From assembly GCA_037957365.1 (NCBI GenBank), contig JARHVA010001426.1:1608501-1672500 (forward strand): a DNA stretch of 64,000 nt, read 5' to 3'. A program made the position numbers and the translations under genes. The notes under the pieces were generated by a model. That model did not search any database. It was not told the DNA's origin and saw nothing but the letters and a program-made list of their open reading frames with translations. The DNA comes from Torreya grandis (Eukaryota; Streptophyta; Pinopsida; Cupressales; Taxaceae). This document shows positions 25,056 through 37,500 of this stretch, one piece after another (positions within the stretch are counted from its first letter, which is position 1; each line of letters starts with the position of its first letter).

Positions 25056-26040
25056 TGAGTGTCATAAACTAGATCCCTATGTTAGATCTTCTCCTACAAA
25101 GTAGCATCATACTTGGATAATAGTGTCATGTGGATTTAATGTCCTAAAAATAGTGTTAGTGTCCTCTATGTAGGACTATTCCTAAATTTTGGTTGTACTT
25201 GTGCTTTTGTTATAAGGTTTTGTTCCCACATGCATAAAGTCTGAAACTCTATGTTGTGCCTCTAATAATTGATTTATGATGCAAACATTAATCCTACTTA
25301 TAAAGCATGAGCTGAAAAATATGTTCATTAGTATGATAAGGTATAAATCCTCAACACCCTACTATGAAGATATTTTTCTACATACCAATACTCTAAGGAG
25401 GGATCAAGATAGATGTAGTTCTCCCCACCTAATTCATGGTTCAAGTGCAAGTGATGCTAGAATGATAGTTATCTTGAATGCCTTGAGTGTGCATGAGATT
25501 GAAAATCTATAAAATCTAAGCTTAGGTCAGATTTATATGGTAGTATGAAGAAGTAAGATAGAATAAAGATTAATAATCTTGATTTTTCTCAACTTGTTTT
25601 GTGCTTTGAGTAGGTATTTTGCATTTAATTCCCATCTACTGGATAGAGGTCTAAAAGTCATGTATTTATAGTTTTCTATAACTTGTGTGGATAATAAAAC
25701 ATGATTAGGTCAACATTAGGTGGTTTTAATTTTAAAAATATATACATTCAAGAAATATAGGGTAAATGACATTAACACTATTTTGGAGACACTAATGCCA
25801 TGTGGCTCTAGTTTCCTTAATGTGGCACTAATTTCCAACAAGAAAGATGTTGGGCACAAAGGGCCAATATCTAGGAATGAAGGTCTAAGACTATGTTTTA
25901 GATGATTAGGGATGCCCGTGATCCACATAAAGGATGGAAAAATGTGATAGAAGGCTCTAGGATAGGTCTAGGGCTATGATAGGAATAGGTTATCTTAAGT
26001 AGAAATCTTATCACTCAAATACCACTTTTAGGTGATTACA
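25056..26040 (-). repeat. Left (3') LTR of the minus-strand Tat-type element
   Basis: It runs from TGAGTGTCAT to AGGTGATTACA and matches the copy at 32594-33582 along its whole length in the same orientation. Shared blocks include GATCCCTATGTTAGATC near the left end and ACCACTTTTAGGTGATTAC at the right end. Length is 985 bases. The purine-rich minus-strand sequence just to its right (AAAGTGGAGTCAAA) is a plausible polypurine tract. Confidence 0.8.
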
Positions 26041-26056
26041 TTTGACTCCACTTTAA
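26041..26056 (-). other. Probable polypurine tract
   Basis: On the minus strand the bases just before the 3' LTR read TTAAAGTGGAGTCAAA, purine-rich and directly abutting the LTR's TGTAATC start, where plus-strand DNA priming is expected. Confidence 0.4.
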
Positions 26057-28615
26057 GATAAAAATGTATCAAAGTGAAATGACTATTATAAAGGAAAAAT
26101 AAACATACTTAGAATTACCTAGTAAGTGAAGCCCATGAAGCTGAGTCTGATCATGTGAAGTTAGGTTTGCATACATGAATCATGATCCAAACCATGACCT
26201 GCAATGAAACATGCATAAATTAGCTCTTAATTAAGAGATGTCAAAATCAAAAGATAATTTTGAATAAAAAAGTAACTAATTAAAACTAAGTAAAGAGATG
26301 GGAAAGAGGAAAGGAATGAATACACCTTGTTGGGTATGTGAACCAATGCAGGAACCTAGTGACAACTAGAGTGTGTGTTTCTATACAGTGATTAAATCAT
26401 TGAAAAGTTTGGATTGAGATGATAGCTTATTCAATCATCATATGTGGGTGGATCAATAAATCAATTTGGTTTTGACTCTATCATTTCCCACTCCTACGTG
26501 GTGGATCATGACTTGTGAATAGCTTGGATTGGACTCAAAGTGTGTCCAACCCTCTCATGTGGGTGGTTCAAGATCTAAATTATGATATGAATCTATCATT
26601 ACCCACCCATTTATAGTAGACACATTTGAAACTAAACTTCACAATGTGTTGTAAATATCTGAATAGGTATATCTAATTATGTGTGTCATCTCCATGACCA
26701 CTTGGGTACATTAGGAAAATTTGGGCTACTAATAAATGCTAACCATTATAGATGGAGTAAGGCATGAAATTGGTGACAACCTAAAATATGGTGTGAATTT
26801 TATACAATGTAGATAATGACATGAATTTTTATATTCAATATGATCAACCTATGTGTAATTGAGTATATGGAAATAATGTACTATGCACATGTCCCCAATC
26901 TCATATCTAAGTATAATGATTCTATATTGAGTTTTAATAACTATATCTAAGTATCTAAATTGAATATGGGAATGATCATGCCATGCATGATGCCCCAATC
27001 TAAGGAACTGATATTAGTTTGACTTGAACTAGTGTGAATTTGATTAAAATCTAAGCATAAGTCTCAAAACTATAATAGGATTTGTGAAAACATGTACTAT
27101 ACCTAGTGTACCATTCTAGCTAATGTGAATTTTCCTAAAACTGGGTGTACTAGATAGTAGTACCACATCTTGAACAATAATGCCATGTGGAACTAGTGTC
27201 CCTATTTGGGTAATAATGTCTATCTAGTTTGAAAACTGAGTCATTTTACTAATTTGTAAATCCCTATTTTTTCTTATGTTTTACATGTGTCTAATTTTTT
27301 GAAACTAAGCCTGTGTACTAGAAAATGTTCCATTAATGCAATGTAGGAGTGTGATCTAAGTGAAAAACCTCTATGAATTCCCCCTCTTTTGAAGGTAGTT
27401 TTTGAACCTATGTAAGAAAATCCTCAAAATAAATATTTTTTTCAAAATATTTGTTAGCCAAAGCATATATGACAATTGCATGATAATCTAATATAATGCA
27501 CAAAAATAACATTAGAATGTAAGAGAATTTAAGCATAAATATGTAATGTAAGATGTATGTTGTGTCAAGCATTTCACAAGGGTGTCAAGACATATGTAAT
27601 CAATGTGTATAACAAAAAATATAAGTAGATACCTAGGGATATGGGACATGATGACTTGCATGACACCCAAGTATGAATGGTAGATGAATGAGGTCCCTAA
27701 TTGCATTAAAAAGTGGTGTGTAAGAAGAAAATATATATGTCATGGCCATGATGCATATAAGAAAAAATACATAAAAAATACATTAGGCATGTAAAATAGG
27801 CCAAAGGTCCATAATACAAGGGACATGGTACATGCCACTAAATATAAGAAAAGAAGACATACAAGGACATGTTCAAATGTCCACATACATGAGAAACAAT
27901 CAAGTTGGATTAGATCCACATATAAATACATGTTCAAATTTCTGAATACATAATCTAGAAATCACACACAATAGACATGGGCACATTTTTAAGGCATACA
28001 TGAATATAATTGGTATAGATCCAAAGAGCAATGGCATATTCAAATACCCTCAAATATAATAATCATATAAATATAATCAAGCCTAAACTAGTAAAGTCAA
28101 AAATGAAAGCATGCATGAATATAGTATAGATTTGTGTAAGAGCTAATATGGATATATGTTGAGTCTAAAGTAGTGATATTCAATAGAAAATATGTGTTTG
28201 AGTATAATCAATATCAAGATATAATAATTCTAAAATTAGAGTGTATAGAATGTAAGGATAGAACCTAGTAATAGAAATTATGTATAAGATGACCCCAGTA
28301 GGTGGATATATCAAATTAATAATCTTCCATCAGTGTATATGTTGCCAATGGGTAGATAATAGAAAGTCTAGATTAATGTAGTGGACCTGAGTCCTACAAG
28401 CAATCTGCAAGCACTTGATAATAATAAGTGAAGCATGTATGTATGATAAAACTGACTATACTAAGATAGCTAGCATACATAATATCTAGCATGTATTTAT
28501 GTTTTGGCATGTTATATTATTTTTGTATTTTTTAGATATAATCCATGTACAAGAAAATGAAAATGAATAATGCAAAGTTTATATGTAAAATCTCCTTAAA
28601 TACATGATGTTCAAT
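26057..28615. other. Noncoding 3' region of the minus-strand Tat-type element
   Basis: No coding signal is seen on either strand. There are scattered short duplications, for example TCTATCATTWCCCAC motifs near 26,480 and 26,600 and ATATCTAAGTAT motifs near 26,910-26,960. The open frames here are short and AT-driven. Confidence 0.5.
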
Positions 28616-28619
28616 GGAT

Positions 28620-29580
28620 TTTTAATTGCCTTGCCATCAAGTGAATCTAGATGATATAATTTTGGGCTAAGTTTTTTTGTGATGATGTATGGTCCAAGCC
28701 AATTTATTTTAAACTTTCCTTTGTTCTCTTCCTTGGTGTTGACATTGATGATATTTTATTTTAAAACCAAATCATTGATTTCAAATTCCCTATTGTGGAC
28801 TTAATTATTGTAGGTTCTCTAGATTCATTTATGATAAGCTATAAAATGATATAAGACATCGATACATGTGTGATCTTACTATTCTAATTCATGGAGACAT
28901 ATCTTTGTGTATTGATCATCTGTGATGAGCCCTTTTGAAGATACCCATAAAGAGGGGATTTCCAATTCTAGTGGGATGATAGATTATATGCCATATACTA
29001 GTGAATAACAAGTAGCTCCTATTGGTATATGTATAATGGTGCAGTAATCCCATATTGCATAGATGAGTTGATTGTGTGAGTCATCACTAAATTTGTTAAC
29101 TATCTTGCTAAGAATATTGTTGATTATCTTGTTTATTTTTTCTACTTGACTGTTGCCCTATGGGTAATATGGAGTAGAGAATGTGTGTCATATTTTATAT
29201 TTGACAAAAAACTTTTTCACTATTTCATTGTTGAAAGAGGTTCCATTATCTATAATTATTGTTATTGGGAGGCTAAATCATGAAATAATATTGGTCATTA
29301 TAAAATGACAAATATCTTTCCCTTTTTTTGATTGTAATGGGATGGCTTCTACCTATTTTTTGTGAAATATTATGTAGTTGTGATAATGAATATGTGACCT
29401 CCTACAAATTTTGGGTTTATCTTACATATTAGATCAAAGCCCCATAACTTGAATAGCTATGGGGATATGATAGGTTTAAGCTTATATGAAGGTACATGGT
29501 GCAATTTTAAATGACATTGACATTTATCGCATAATTTGGCATATTATTGGAATTTTTGTTCTATGGTGGGCCAATAGTAA
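28620..29580 (-). pseudogene. Integrase remnant of the minus-strand Tat-type element
   Basis: Read right to left: the zinc-binding end with QGYYWPTIEQKFQQYAKLCD and KCQ (about 29,580-29,500); then LWGFDLICKINPK with the first Asp; then IIIDNGTSFNN with the second Asp near 29,250; then the TPYYP...GNSQVEK region with the catalytic Glu near 29,140. The GPY box and the C-terminal end read LGPYIITKK-like near 28,690. Stops and frame changes are frequent. It follows the second RNase H, as expected for Tat. Confidence 0.7.
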
Positions 29581-30079
29581 CCTTGTCTGAGTAACATGTG
29601 TGGCATTCCTTTACTATTGAAATTAAAACCACATTCACTATCATGTATTTATTGAATATCTAATTTACCTTCCTCAACTATTAAGCATTATATTAATTTT
29701 CCATCAAAATATATCTTAAATAAATTACCACCAATCATGACATATCAAAGAGAGTTTCATTATAGTTTATGATTTTCATTTTTTATGAAAGTATCAAGGG
29801 TAATAGATTATTCAAAAAGTTATATATGTCAGAGAACCATTTAGATGGTGTTATACCTCACATAGTAATTAGGACTGTTAGATTGATAAGGTTTGCATGG
29901 GACACTAACATATCTTATAATCATTTGATAGTAAAAAGAGCATAGTCTACATTTATATCAATGGGAATCAATGATTCATAAATTGTAATTACATCATCAT
30001 GATGGTTGTCTTTATGTGGGATATTATTGATATAAAAATTATCAAAATGATCCTATAGACATTGAACCATGTTATTATA

Positions 30080-30370
30080 AGGAATTTCTCTTCTTTTGTT
30101 AGTTAGACATCTATAACTTGATTAATAATTAATTGGGAGTAATCGTAAACTTTTATTGATTTAATATTGAGAGCCTAGGATGCTAGAAGGCCAAAGATAA
30201 GATATTTGTATTCTAAAATATTTTTAGTAAATGAAAAATTACATTAGTATGTGAGAGGTACTGTGTGTTCTATGGGATTGATGAAAAAATTTTGGTGGTG
30301 ACATAGATGTACATATAGAACCATTGAAAAACATTATCCATGTATTTTAAGTGGTATAATATATTGTGAA
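30080..30370 (-). pseudogene. Second RNase H remnant of the minus-strand Tat-type element
   Basis: The minus strand near 30,350 reads MFFNGSICTSM (FDG changed to FNG). It continues PIEHTVPLTY, a stop, CNFSFTKNILEYKYLIFGLL, then NIKSIKVYDYSQLIINQVID near 30,130. The N.LEY and DYSQLI boxes match the additional RNase H of Tat elements. The first catalytic Asp is lost. It lies between the native RNase H and integrase, the standard Tat order. Confidence 0.65.
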
Positions 30371-30479
30371 GTCATCTCTAAAATCATTTTTAATAGGATT
30401 TATATCCAGTAATAGAGCCGTTGATAATTAATTTGCAATTATCTATCCTTTTACCAATTTTTGTAAAATTATTTTTAGG

Positions 30480-30930
30480 TCAAATGCTATAAGTAACAAC
30501 CCATTTTGTAATACGGCCTAAAATATGTGATTTTTACATGAGGAATTTTAAAGGATGGACTTTTTTAATGATCTAAGTCTCATTGTTAATCATATAGTGG
30601 TAGAGTTTCTAAGTAAAAAATCCAAATTCTAAACAAAGTTTTTCAATCGATGGATAATTTTGATCATAGTCAACTAGTGTACGATTGATGTAGTAAATGG
30701 ATATTTCTTTATGTTGATCATCATGTTGTACTAGGAGTGATCTCAATGCATGATCTATCATTGAGAAGTAAAGTAAAAGTGGCTTACTAGGTATGGGTTG
30801 GACCAAGATAGGAGGTTCGATTAAGTATTGATTAAGTTTATCAAATATCTCTTGACATGTGATGTCCCACTCATATTTCACATCCTTTTTAAGTAGTCTA
30901 GTGAATGATTGGGTTTTATCTATAAGTTAT
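30480..30930 (-). pseudogene. Native RNase H remnant of the minus-strand Tat-type element
   Basis: A 90-codon open piece (30609-30881) reads EWDITCQEIFDKLNQYL, EPPILVQPIPSKPLLLYF and KEISIYYINRTL. These are the standard blocks of the gypsy RNase H N-terminal half (W...C..AF..LK..L..PP.L..P....PL.LY, IYY.S). Its end, YPSIEKLCLEFGFF, matches the Y..IEK..LA box. Upstream stops link it to the RT remnant on the same strand. Confidence 0.75.
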
Positions 30931-31049
30931 GACACAAAGAGACTAATGGAATAATTTTTACATACAGGGAGTGAATTTTGTTAAATTGGTAGGAGGCATA
31001 TACATAATTACATCGATATTATTAGGGTCAACTTCTATGACATGTTGAG

Positions 31050-31795
31050 ATATAATTAATCTCAAAATCTTTCCCTTGGAAACTTTAAAGACACATTTCT
31101 TATGGTTGAGTGCATGTTGTATTTTCTAAGTATTTTTGAAAGATTGTCATAAATATATTACATTATATTTTTTCTCTTTTGACTTTTCCAAAAATCATTG
31201 ATGTGACATTTGACTCTCTTATGAATGAGGTCATGAAATATGTGTCATAATCCATTGGTAAGTTACACCCATTTTCTTTAATCCAAATGGCATGACAATA
31301 TAGTAAAAAGTGCCCCATGGTATGGTAAAAGAAGTCTTTTCTTGATCTTATTTAGTGATCTTAATTTGATTATATTCAATTAAAATGTCCTTAAATGAGA
31401 CCATTTCATAGCCACCTATGGAATCAACTATCATATCAATGTTGGGTAAAGGAAATTCATCTTTAGGACATGCCTTGTTGAAGTCTTTAGAATCATAACA
31501 ACATCAAATTTAGCCATTAGGTTTTAAAATAAGAACTATATTAATAACCCACTTAGATGAGAAACTATTCGAATGAAACCAACATCTAGAAACCATTAGA
31601 TCGCATCTTTATCAAGAAGATCAAGTTTATGATGAATTTTACCAATCTTTTGTTTGACTAGTTTAGCATCGAGATATAATGTAATTCTATTGACTGGGAC
31701 TAAGATAACAATGTTATGAATATCAAAATAATCCAAGAAAAATACTTTAATAAAATCTCTTGAAATCTGATGAATATCCATCTATTATAATTTAT
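31050..31795 (-). pseudogene. Reverse transcriptase remnant of the minus-strand Tat-type element
   Basis: Right to left: VKQKIGKIHHKLDLLDKDAI near 31,620 (palm entry, 61-codon open piece at 31596-31781), then VLILKPNG, DFNKACPKDEFPLPNIDMIV near 31,420-31,480, YEMVSFKDILIEYNQI, then TIPWGTFYYIVMPFGLKK near 31,300. The expected Y-x-D-D region near 31,200 is too decayed to read. Stops occur throughout. Confidence 0.7.
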
Positions 31796-31799
31796 GCAA

Positions 31800-32593
31800 G
31801 ACAATAACTAATAGTATGATACGATGATTAGTTTCAGTACCAAAATTGAATTTGATATAATATGTTTGATATTTGATCAAAGATAAGTGTCTTAATTTCA
31901 TTCCACATATAATAAAAATAGTTTGGGAAATAAATATGAAACATAAGAGACATTTTAATTGATATGAAGCATTATGTATACATGTATCTATGTCATTTCT
32001 AAGTTTATTGTAAACTAAAGGAAACAAGCATGCAAATTAAAGTATTAAGATTTGCAATAAAAATGAATAATTTATTCTATCATGATGATCATTATTAAAC
32101 AAATGAGAAGATATAGGGTTGTAAAATATAAATTCCATAAATGTAAGCCTTAAGATTAGATACGGTTAGGGTTGATTCACAAACATTTAAATTATATTTA
32201 AATAAATGAAACCCTAATGTGGGATTGAATAAATGAGCTATGCTATGCCAAAAATTAAAAGAAATAGGATTTTGTAACCATAATTTAGTGCATTAAAATT
32301 TGGAGAAGGTAAACCATATGTAGAACTAGGGGTTTAAGCAATATTCAAAGTAAGCTTGGTTCACCAAATGTTTTAACCTTTTATTGTATTACTAATGTAA
32401 ATCTATGTTTGATTAAAGGGTTGAGTATTTTTAATCAATGAAATAATATAAAATAATTAACTATTTATTTTTTACAATTTTTGACTTTCTTTAACTCTCT
32501 AAAAATAGTAATAAATATGTGAAAATAGAGACTTATCTGGAAAACACTTGATATGGAAGATCTGAGTGCTAAAAAATTAGATGCAAACAAATT
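31800..32593. other. Short 5' internal segment where gag and protease are missing
   Basis: This segment lies between the 5' LTR and RT. One 80-codon minus-strand frame (31785-32027) has no gag or protease character. No convincing primer-binding site is seen just inside the LTR: the first bases there read AATTTGTTTGCATC on the minus strand, which does not start with TGG. Confidence 0.45.
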
Positions 32594-33582
32594 TGAGTGT
32601 CATCAAATAGATCCCTATGTTAGATCCTCTATTAGATAGTATCCCAACACTTGGACAATAGTACCACATGGTTCTAGTGTCTTGAAATTGGTACTACTAT
32701 CCTTTACGCATGACTGCTCTTAAATTATGGGTGAAATTAAACCTATGTTTTTGGGTTTTGTTCCTTTATGAAAAAGGTCTAAAACTTTGTTTTATACCTT
32801 TAATATCTATTTTATGACACAAAACCTAATCCTTCTTGCAATTAAGGCATGAGATAAAAAGTGTGCTCATTAGAAGGATAGGATAGACATCCTTAACACC
32901 CCAATGTGAAGAGAGTTTCCTACATACCAATAATATGAGGAGGGATCAATCTTTATGTAGTTCTCCCCACCTAAGTACTGGTACAAGTGCAAGTTATGAT
33001 AGAATGATATTGGTCTTGAATGCCTTGAATGTGATTAAGATTGGAATTCTAAAAAATATGAGCTTAGGGAAGCTTTAAATGGTAAAATGCAAAAATATCA
33101 TAGAATAAGGATTAATAACCTTTATTTTGCTCAATTTATTTAATTTTTGAATAGGTATTTTCCATCTAAATCCCATCTAGTTGATAAAGGTATAAAATTC
33201 ATGTATTTATAGTGTTTTTTATCTTATGTGGACAATAAAATATTTTTAGGCCAACCTTATGAGGGTTTTACTTTAGAAAATATATTCATTCAGGAAATAT
33301 AAGGTAAATGACATTAAAACCATTTTAGGTAAACTAACACCATGTGGCTCTAGTGTTCTTAATGTGGTGCTAATGTCCAACTAGCAGGATGTTTAACACA
33401 AAGGGCCAAAATCTAGGAATGTGGGTATGAGACTATGTTTTAGCTGACTAGGGATGCTTATGGTATGCACAAAGGATAGAAAAGTGTGATAAAAATATCT
33501 AGGATAGTTCTATGGCCAAGATAATAATAGGTTGTCTCAAGTATCACTCTTAGCACTCAGATACCACTTTTAGGTGATTACG
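32594..33582 (-). repeat. Right (5') LTR of the minus-strand Tat-type element
   Basis: It runs from TGAGTGTCAT to AGGTGATTACG, the partner of 25056-26040, 989 bases long. The two copies are collinear with small gaps and about 20% mismatch where compared by eye. Its final base pair is CG rather than CA on the plus strand, a probable late mutation of the LTR's first base. Confidence 0.8.
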
Positions 33583-33699
33583 TCTAGCATTAATTTTGGG
33601 CCTTATAACTTGCAATTTAGGGTGGAAAATAATTCATTATTTTTTGGGTATATTATAATTATTTTTCATCTAAAAGGGATTTTTTTCCAAAATTATCTA

Positions 33700-34135
33700 G
33701 TTAAGTGAAATATATGGATACCAAACCCCATCCATCACCCCATCTTTGAAGGTACAAACATGGGTTAGAGTATTTAAGAAACACAATCAAGACCAAATGG
33801 AGTTACCTCAATCAATGAAAAAATACATAATATATCATGTTTCCCATTTTGGCTAGAACATTTCCAACTAGAGTAAGTTACCCAAGATTAATGAAGAAGG
33901 AAAAATCATCTTGGAACTAGAGGATATTATCCAAACTATCTCCAAGAGATCACATACGAGTGTGATCACTTAATATATTATCAAGCATAATAACTTATTG
34001 ATATAGGATGTGATATGAAAGGACAAATATTGCATATAGAAGTACCAATATATGGTAAAAATTAAGGAAAATTCTTATTTTAAGGGTTGAGATCAAGCAT
34101 GTTACACCCTTATCCTATAACATGTATTTAGATGT
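33700..34135 (+). pseudogene. Chromodomain remnant of a gypsy chromovirus
   Basis: In one plus frame from about 33,870 the reading is LPKINEEGKIILELEDIIQT, SKRSHTRVIT, a stop, YIIKHNNLL. This fits the link between integrase and chromodomain in chromoviruses (LP..DEEG.I...PE.IL..R...LR.R.I.EYLIKW). The chromodomain's W is replaced by His (IKHNN for IKWKN), and the later aromatic positions are lost. It is a small leftover of a third gypsy type, directly right of the Tat-type element. A candidate LTR start TGTTACACCC follows at about 34,108. Confidence 0.45.
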
Positions 34136-34374
34136 GTGTCAAGAAATTTTAGCTATAACAACCTTTAATTAAGACATATGATCATTCCATTAGTTTCATA
34201 TTGTTAGTAAGGCCAACCTCGGGAGTATCCATAATGTAATCAAGATATGTATATGAGGTAGTGTTTGATCACTTATTACAAATTATGTGACAATTTTAAG
34301 GTTAAATAAGTTACCTAATCAAATTGGCTTTGTCATATACTCCATTACTTTCCTCTTATTTCAATCATACTATG

Positions 34375-34550
34375 ATATTTTAAATTTATTTTACTTTGGT
34401 GTTATAGTAATTTTATTACATTCACACTTAGATAAGGGTTCATTTAGAAAATGTAATTAAATATATTTTAAATTTATTTTACTTTGGTGTTATAGTAATT
34501 TTATTACATACACACTTAGATAGGGGTTCCTTTAGAAAATGTAATTAAAT
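34375..34550. repeat. 88-bp tandem duplication
   Basis: Two adjacent 88-base copies (34375-34462 and 34463-34550) begin ATATTTTAAATTTATTTTAC and differ at only a few bases. They are noncoding and AT-rich, and could be a local replication or unequal-crossover duplication inside an old LTR. Confidence 0.85.
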
Positions 34551-37500
34551 AGGAAGAATATATCGATCTTCAAGATCTCCACAAACCAATTTTTTTGAAT
34601 GAGATCTTAATGCCTCCAAATATGGAAATTAATTCATATATGAGATCAAAAAATGTTTTGCCCCATGAAATCACTAGATCTTGCTTATTTAGATTAAAGA
34701 TACTTTAGAGAGGAATCAAATTGTGACCAAATACCTTATGATATTTCACCACTCTACACACATTCACTACACTAAAATAACAAAACCTAAGTAATTTACA
34801 TGAACAAACACTCAGACTCTAATAACATGTGATATTAATATATAGATAAACATTTATTTCAACTATTTAGTATGCAATGAGAATATTACTATGCACAACC
34901 TATAAAAAATATGGCATAAGGGAGATATATATAAATATAATAATAAATGGTAATCATATCTAGGTGCCAAATATATACCAACAATATAATTTAAAGAGTG
35001 AAAATACAAGGAGATGGAAAGAAGACTAAAATTAACACACATAATGAAGGAAATGAAATTCTAAGACTAGAAACAAGTTGCTAGAAATTTGAAAATGATT
35101 CTTAGTAGACATAACTAAAATATGAAACAGTGGTTAGAATCAACCAAGTACCAATTATGTCCTGTTCAAAACTAGTAGACCATTGATAATGTCTTATGTA
35201 CTACTTGATTATGTCCTCTACTAATTTTCAAATCCTATAATTTTTTGGGATACTTCACAAATAAATTATGTGTAGATGATAGGATTTTCTTCACAAAATT
35301 TACTACCATAATAATCTAATTTTATTCTTTAGATTATATTTCATTCTTTTTATTTCTCAATAAAATTAATTATATTTTGGTGTATAAGTTCCTTATTGTA
35401 TTTTTTAATCCATAGGGTATCCATGGCACTAAGGTAATATATATAAAAATGTCATTAAGACCGTTTCATATATAAAGTATCATGTTTTGATCCTACATCC
35501 TTTTAGGACTTGATAATGTGGTTATTAATGAATTACGTAACCATAATTTCTCTTAATAAGTGTATAATAATAATATATATTATCACCCATGTAAAGACAC
35601 AATCATCTCCATTTAATATGATTCTAATAGATCATAATTTACTATTGTATTGATGACCCTCCTTGAAATAAACATTTAAAGGATTTATTTTATCATTATA
35701 TTTTATATGATTGTCAACATCCCATAGTATTGTTACTTTTATATACTTACTAATTCATTATATTCATTGATTATATTCTTATAAGTAGTTTGTAACATTC
35801 ATGATCATATTATACTTTCCATTAGTTAACTATATTACTCTTTCACTTTCTCTCTCATTATTGAAATATGACAGAGATATAGTCATAATTATTGGGATAT
35901 ATGATATACTTATAAATAAGACAAAAGTTTTTCTGAATGTTTTATGATTAATTCATGTAGATATTTTGATTCATACTTGTATGGAATCTAATCGTGATTC
36001 ATGTTAAATGTTAAATATTTTGATTTATTATCTAACCTACTATGAACCAAGCATGTTATATGTTGAGATGTCTTTGAATGATTCATGGAATATTATCGTG
36101 GTAGACTACATTGTCAGATCCACATGTGTTATTGGTTTCTACTGTTATGATAGATATGGATGTTAACAATAAGGGTACTACCGAGATGCATGGGACTAAC
36201 TTGGGGCCTTAAGGGCTGCATGATGGTTTTTATTGGAGCCTAAAGAGTAAAGAAGTTAGGTGGACCAACATAGACTCTCCTTCCATATTTTTTGAGGAAA
36301 TTAATATCCATATTATCACTATTATAAAATATTTTTAATGACTCACTCTTGAAGGAGAAGATTAAGTCTGTATGGGTTGATTACTGACTTCCTTTCTTTA
36401 TATCTTACAAAATAGATTGAATGAGGAACTTGGAGCCCTGGGGGATACTTTATGGTTCCATTTATAAAAATATTTGGATACATATATATTAGATTCATGA
36501 TTAAATATCATGATCATGAAATGGAAATGAATTATGTTTATCCTGGATCACATGACCATGAAAAGGCTAATGGGTGGTAAGATACATTTTTTGATATACA
36601 CTAATTTTAGGATTTAATTTACATAACATGAACATGTAGCTAATTGGAGTTTAAATGGAAAATATTAAAGGCAAATATAATATGTAAAATAGTAATATTG
36701 CTTAAACATATCTAGTTATTGAAATAATTAATTGATAAATGCATGATTATAAGTTTTCATAATAGGATATCATTCACTAATATTGTATACAACTATGTCT
36801 TATGCAAATATATAAGATATAGTCATGGGTTGAATGTATGATGATGGACATATGTGAATAAGCTTGTATGTTGATAATAATATTACATTCATGAAAAAAT
36901 CACATAGATTCCATAACATTTCCCTAATACATGATATTTATTTACTAATTCTAACACATAGCTTGTTCCCCATACTCAAACTTGACCCTGTGATGATGTG
37001 GTAGGTCGGCTTATCTTTTACTATGTTTTGAAATTACTAACCATGGTTGGAATCAATTAACCATATTGCTAAAAATTATTTATTGTATTTTGATTCATAT
37101 GTTATTTTACATTTTCATGATATAGTGGGGTGTTATCACACTATCCTAAAAATATTTACTATGAATAATGGTTCCATTGGAGCATACCATACTCAACTAT
37201 GGGCAACGAAACATGATTCTCTTATGAGATTATATAAAAACTAGTCATGATTATGTTAATAATTCTCTCAAAATTTGCCTTAAATTCCAAATCAAGAAAT
37301 GGCTTATCCTTATTAATGAAACTACATGCTTGTTAATGGAAATCCTTGACTTGATTAGAGAAATATTATCACATTTAATGTGAAAATTGAGTGAATCTAG
37401 TAAGATATGGGTAAAATATGCATAATTTTTTATTTATATATCATTTATAATGTAGTATTTTCTTCAACTTGAATTTTTTTTCACCACTACAAGAATTGAA

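Larger units (their letters stand above)
25056..33582 (-). mobile_element. Old Tat-type Ty3/gypsy element with two LTRs, lacking gag and protease
   Basis: Two direct copies of about 1 kb flank a minus-strand pol region. Pol runs right to left: RT, RNase H, second RNase H, integrase. The LTRs start TG and end CA or CG on the plus strand. In the parts compared by eye they differ at roughly one position in five, so the insertion is old. Only about 0.8 kb separates the right (5') LTR from RT, too little for gag and protease, and none is recognisable there; an internal deletion is likely. The bases flanking the two ends do not match, so no target duplication survives. Confidence 0.8.

Noticed and set aside
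34820..34850. CTCTAATAACATG resembling a primer site plus LTR start on the minus strand
   Set aside because: At least two mismatches to the initiator-Met site and no paired LTR or copia coding beside it; kept only as a hint.
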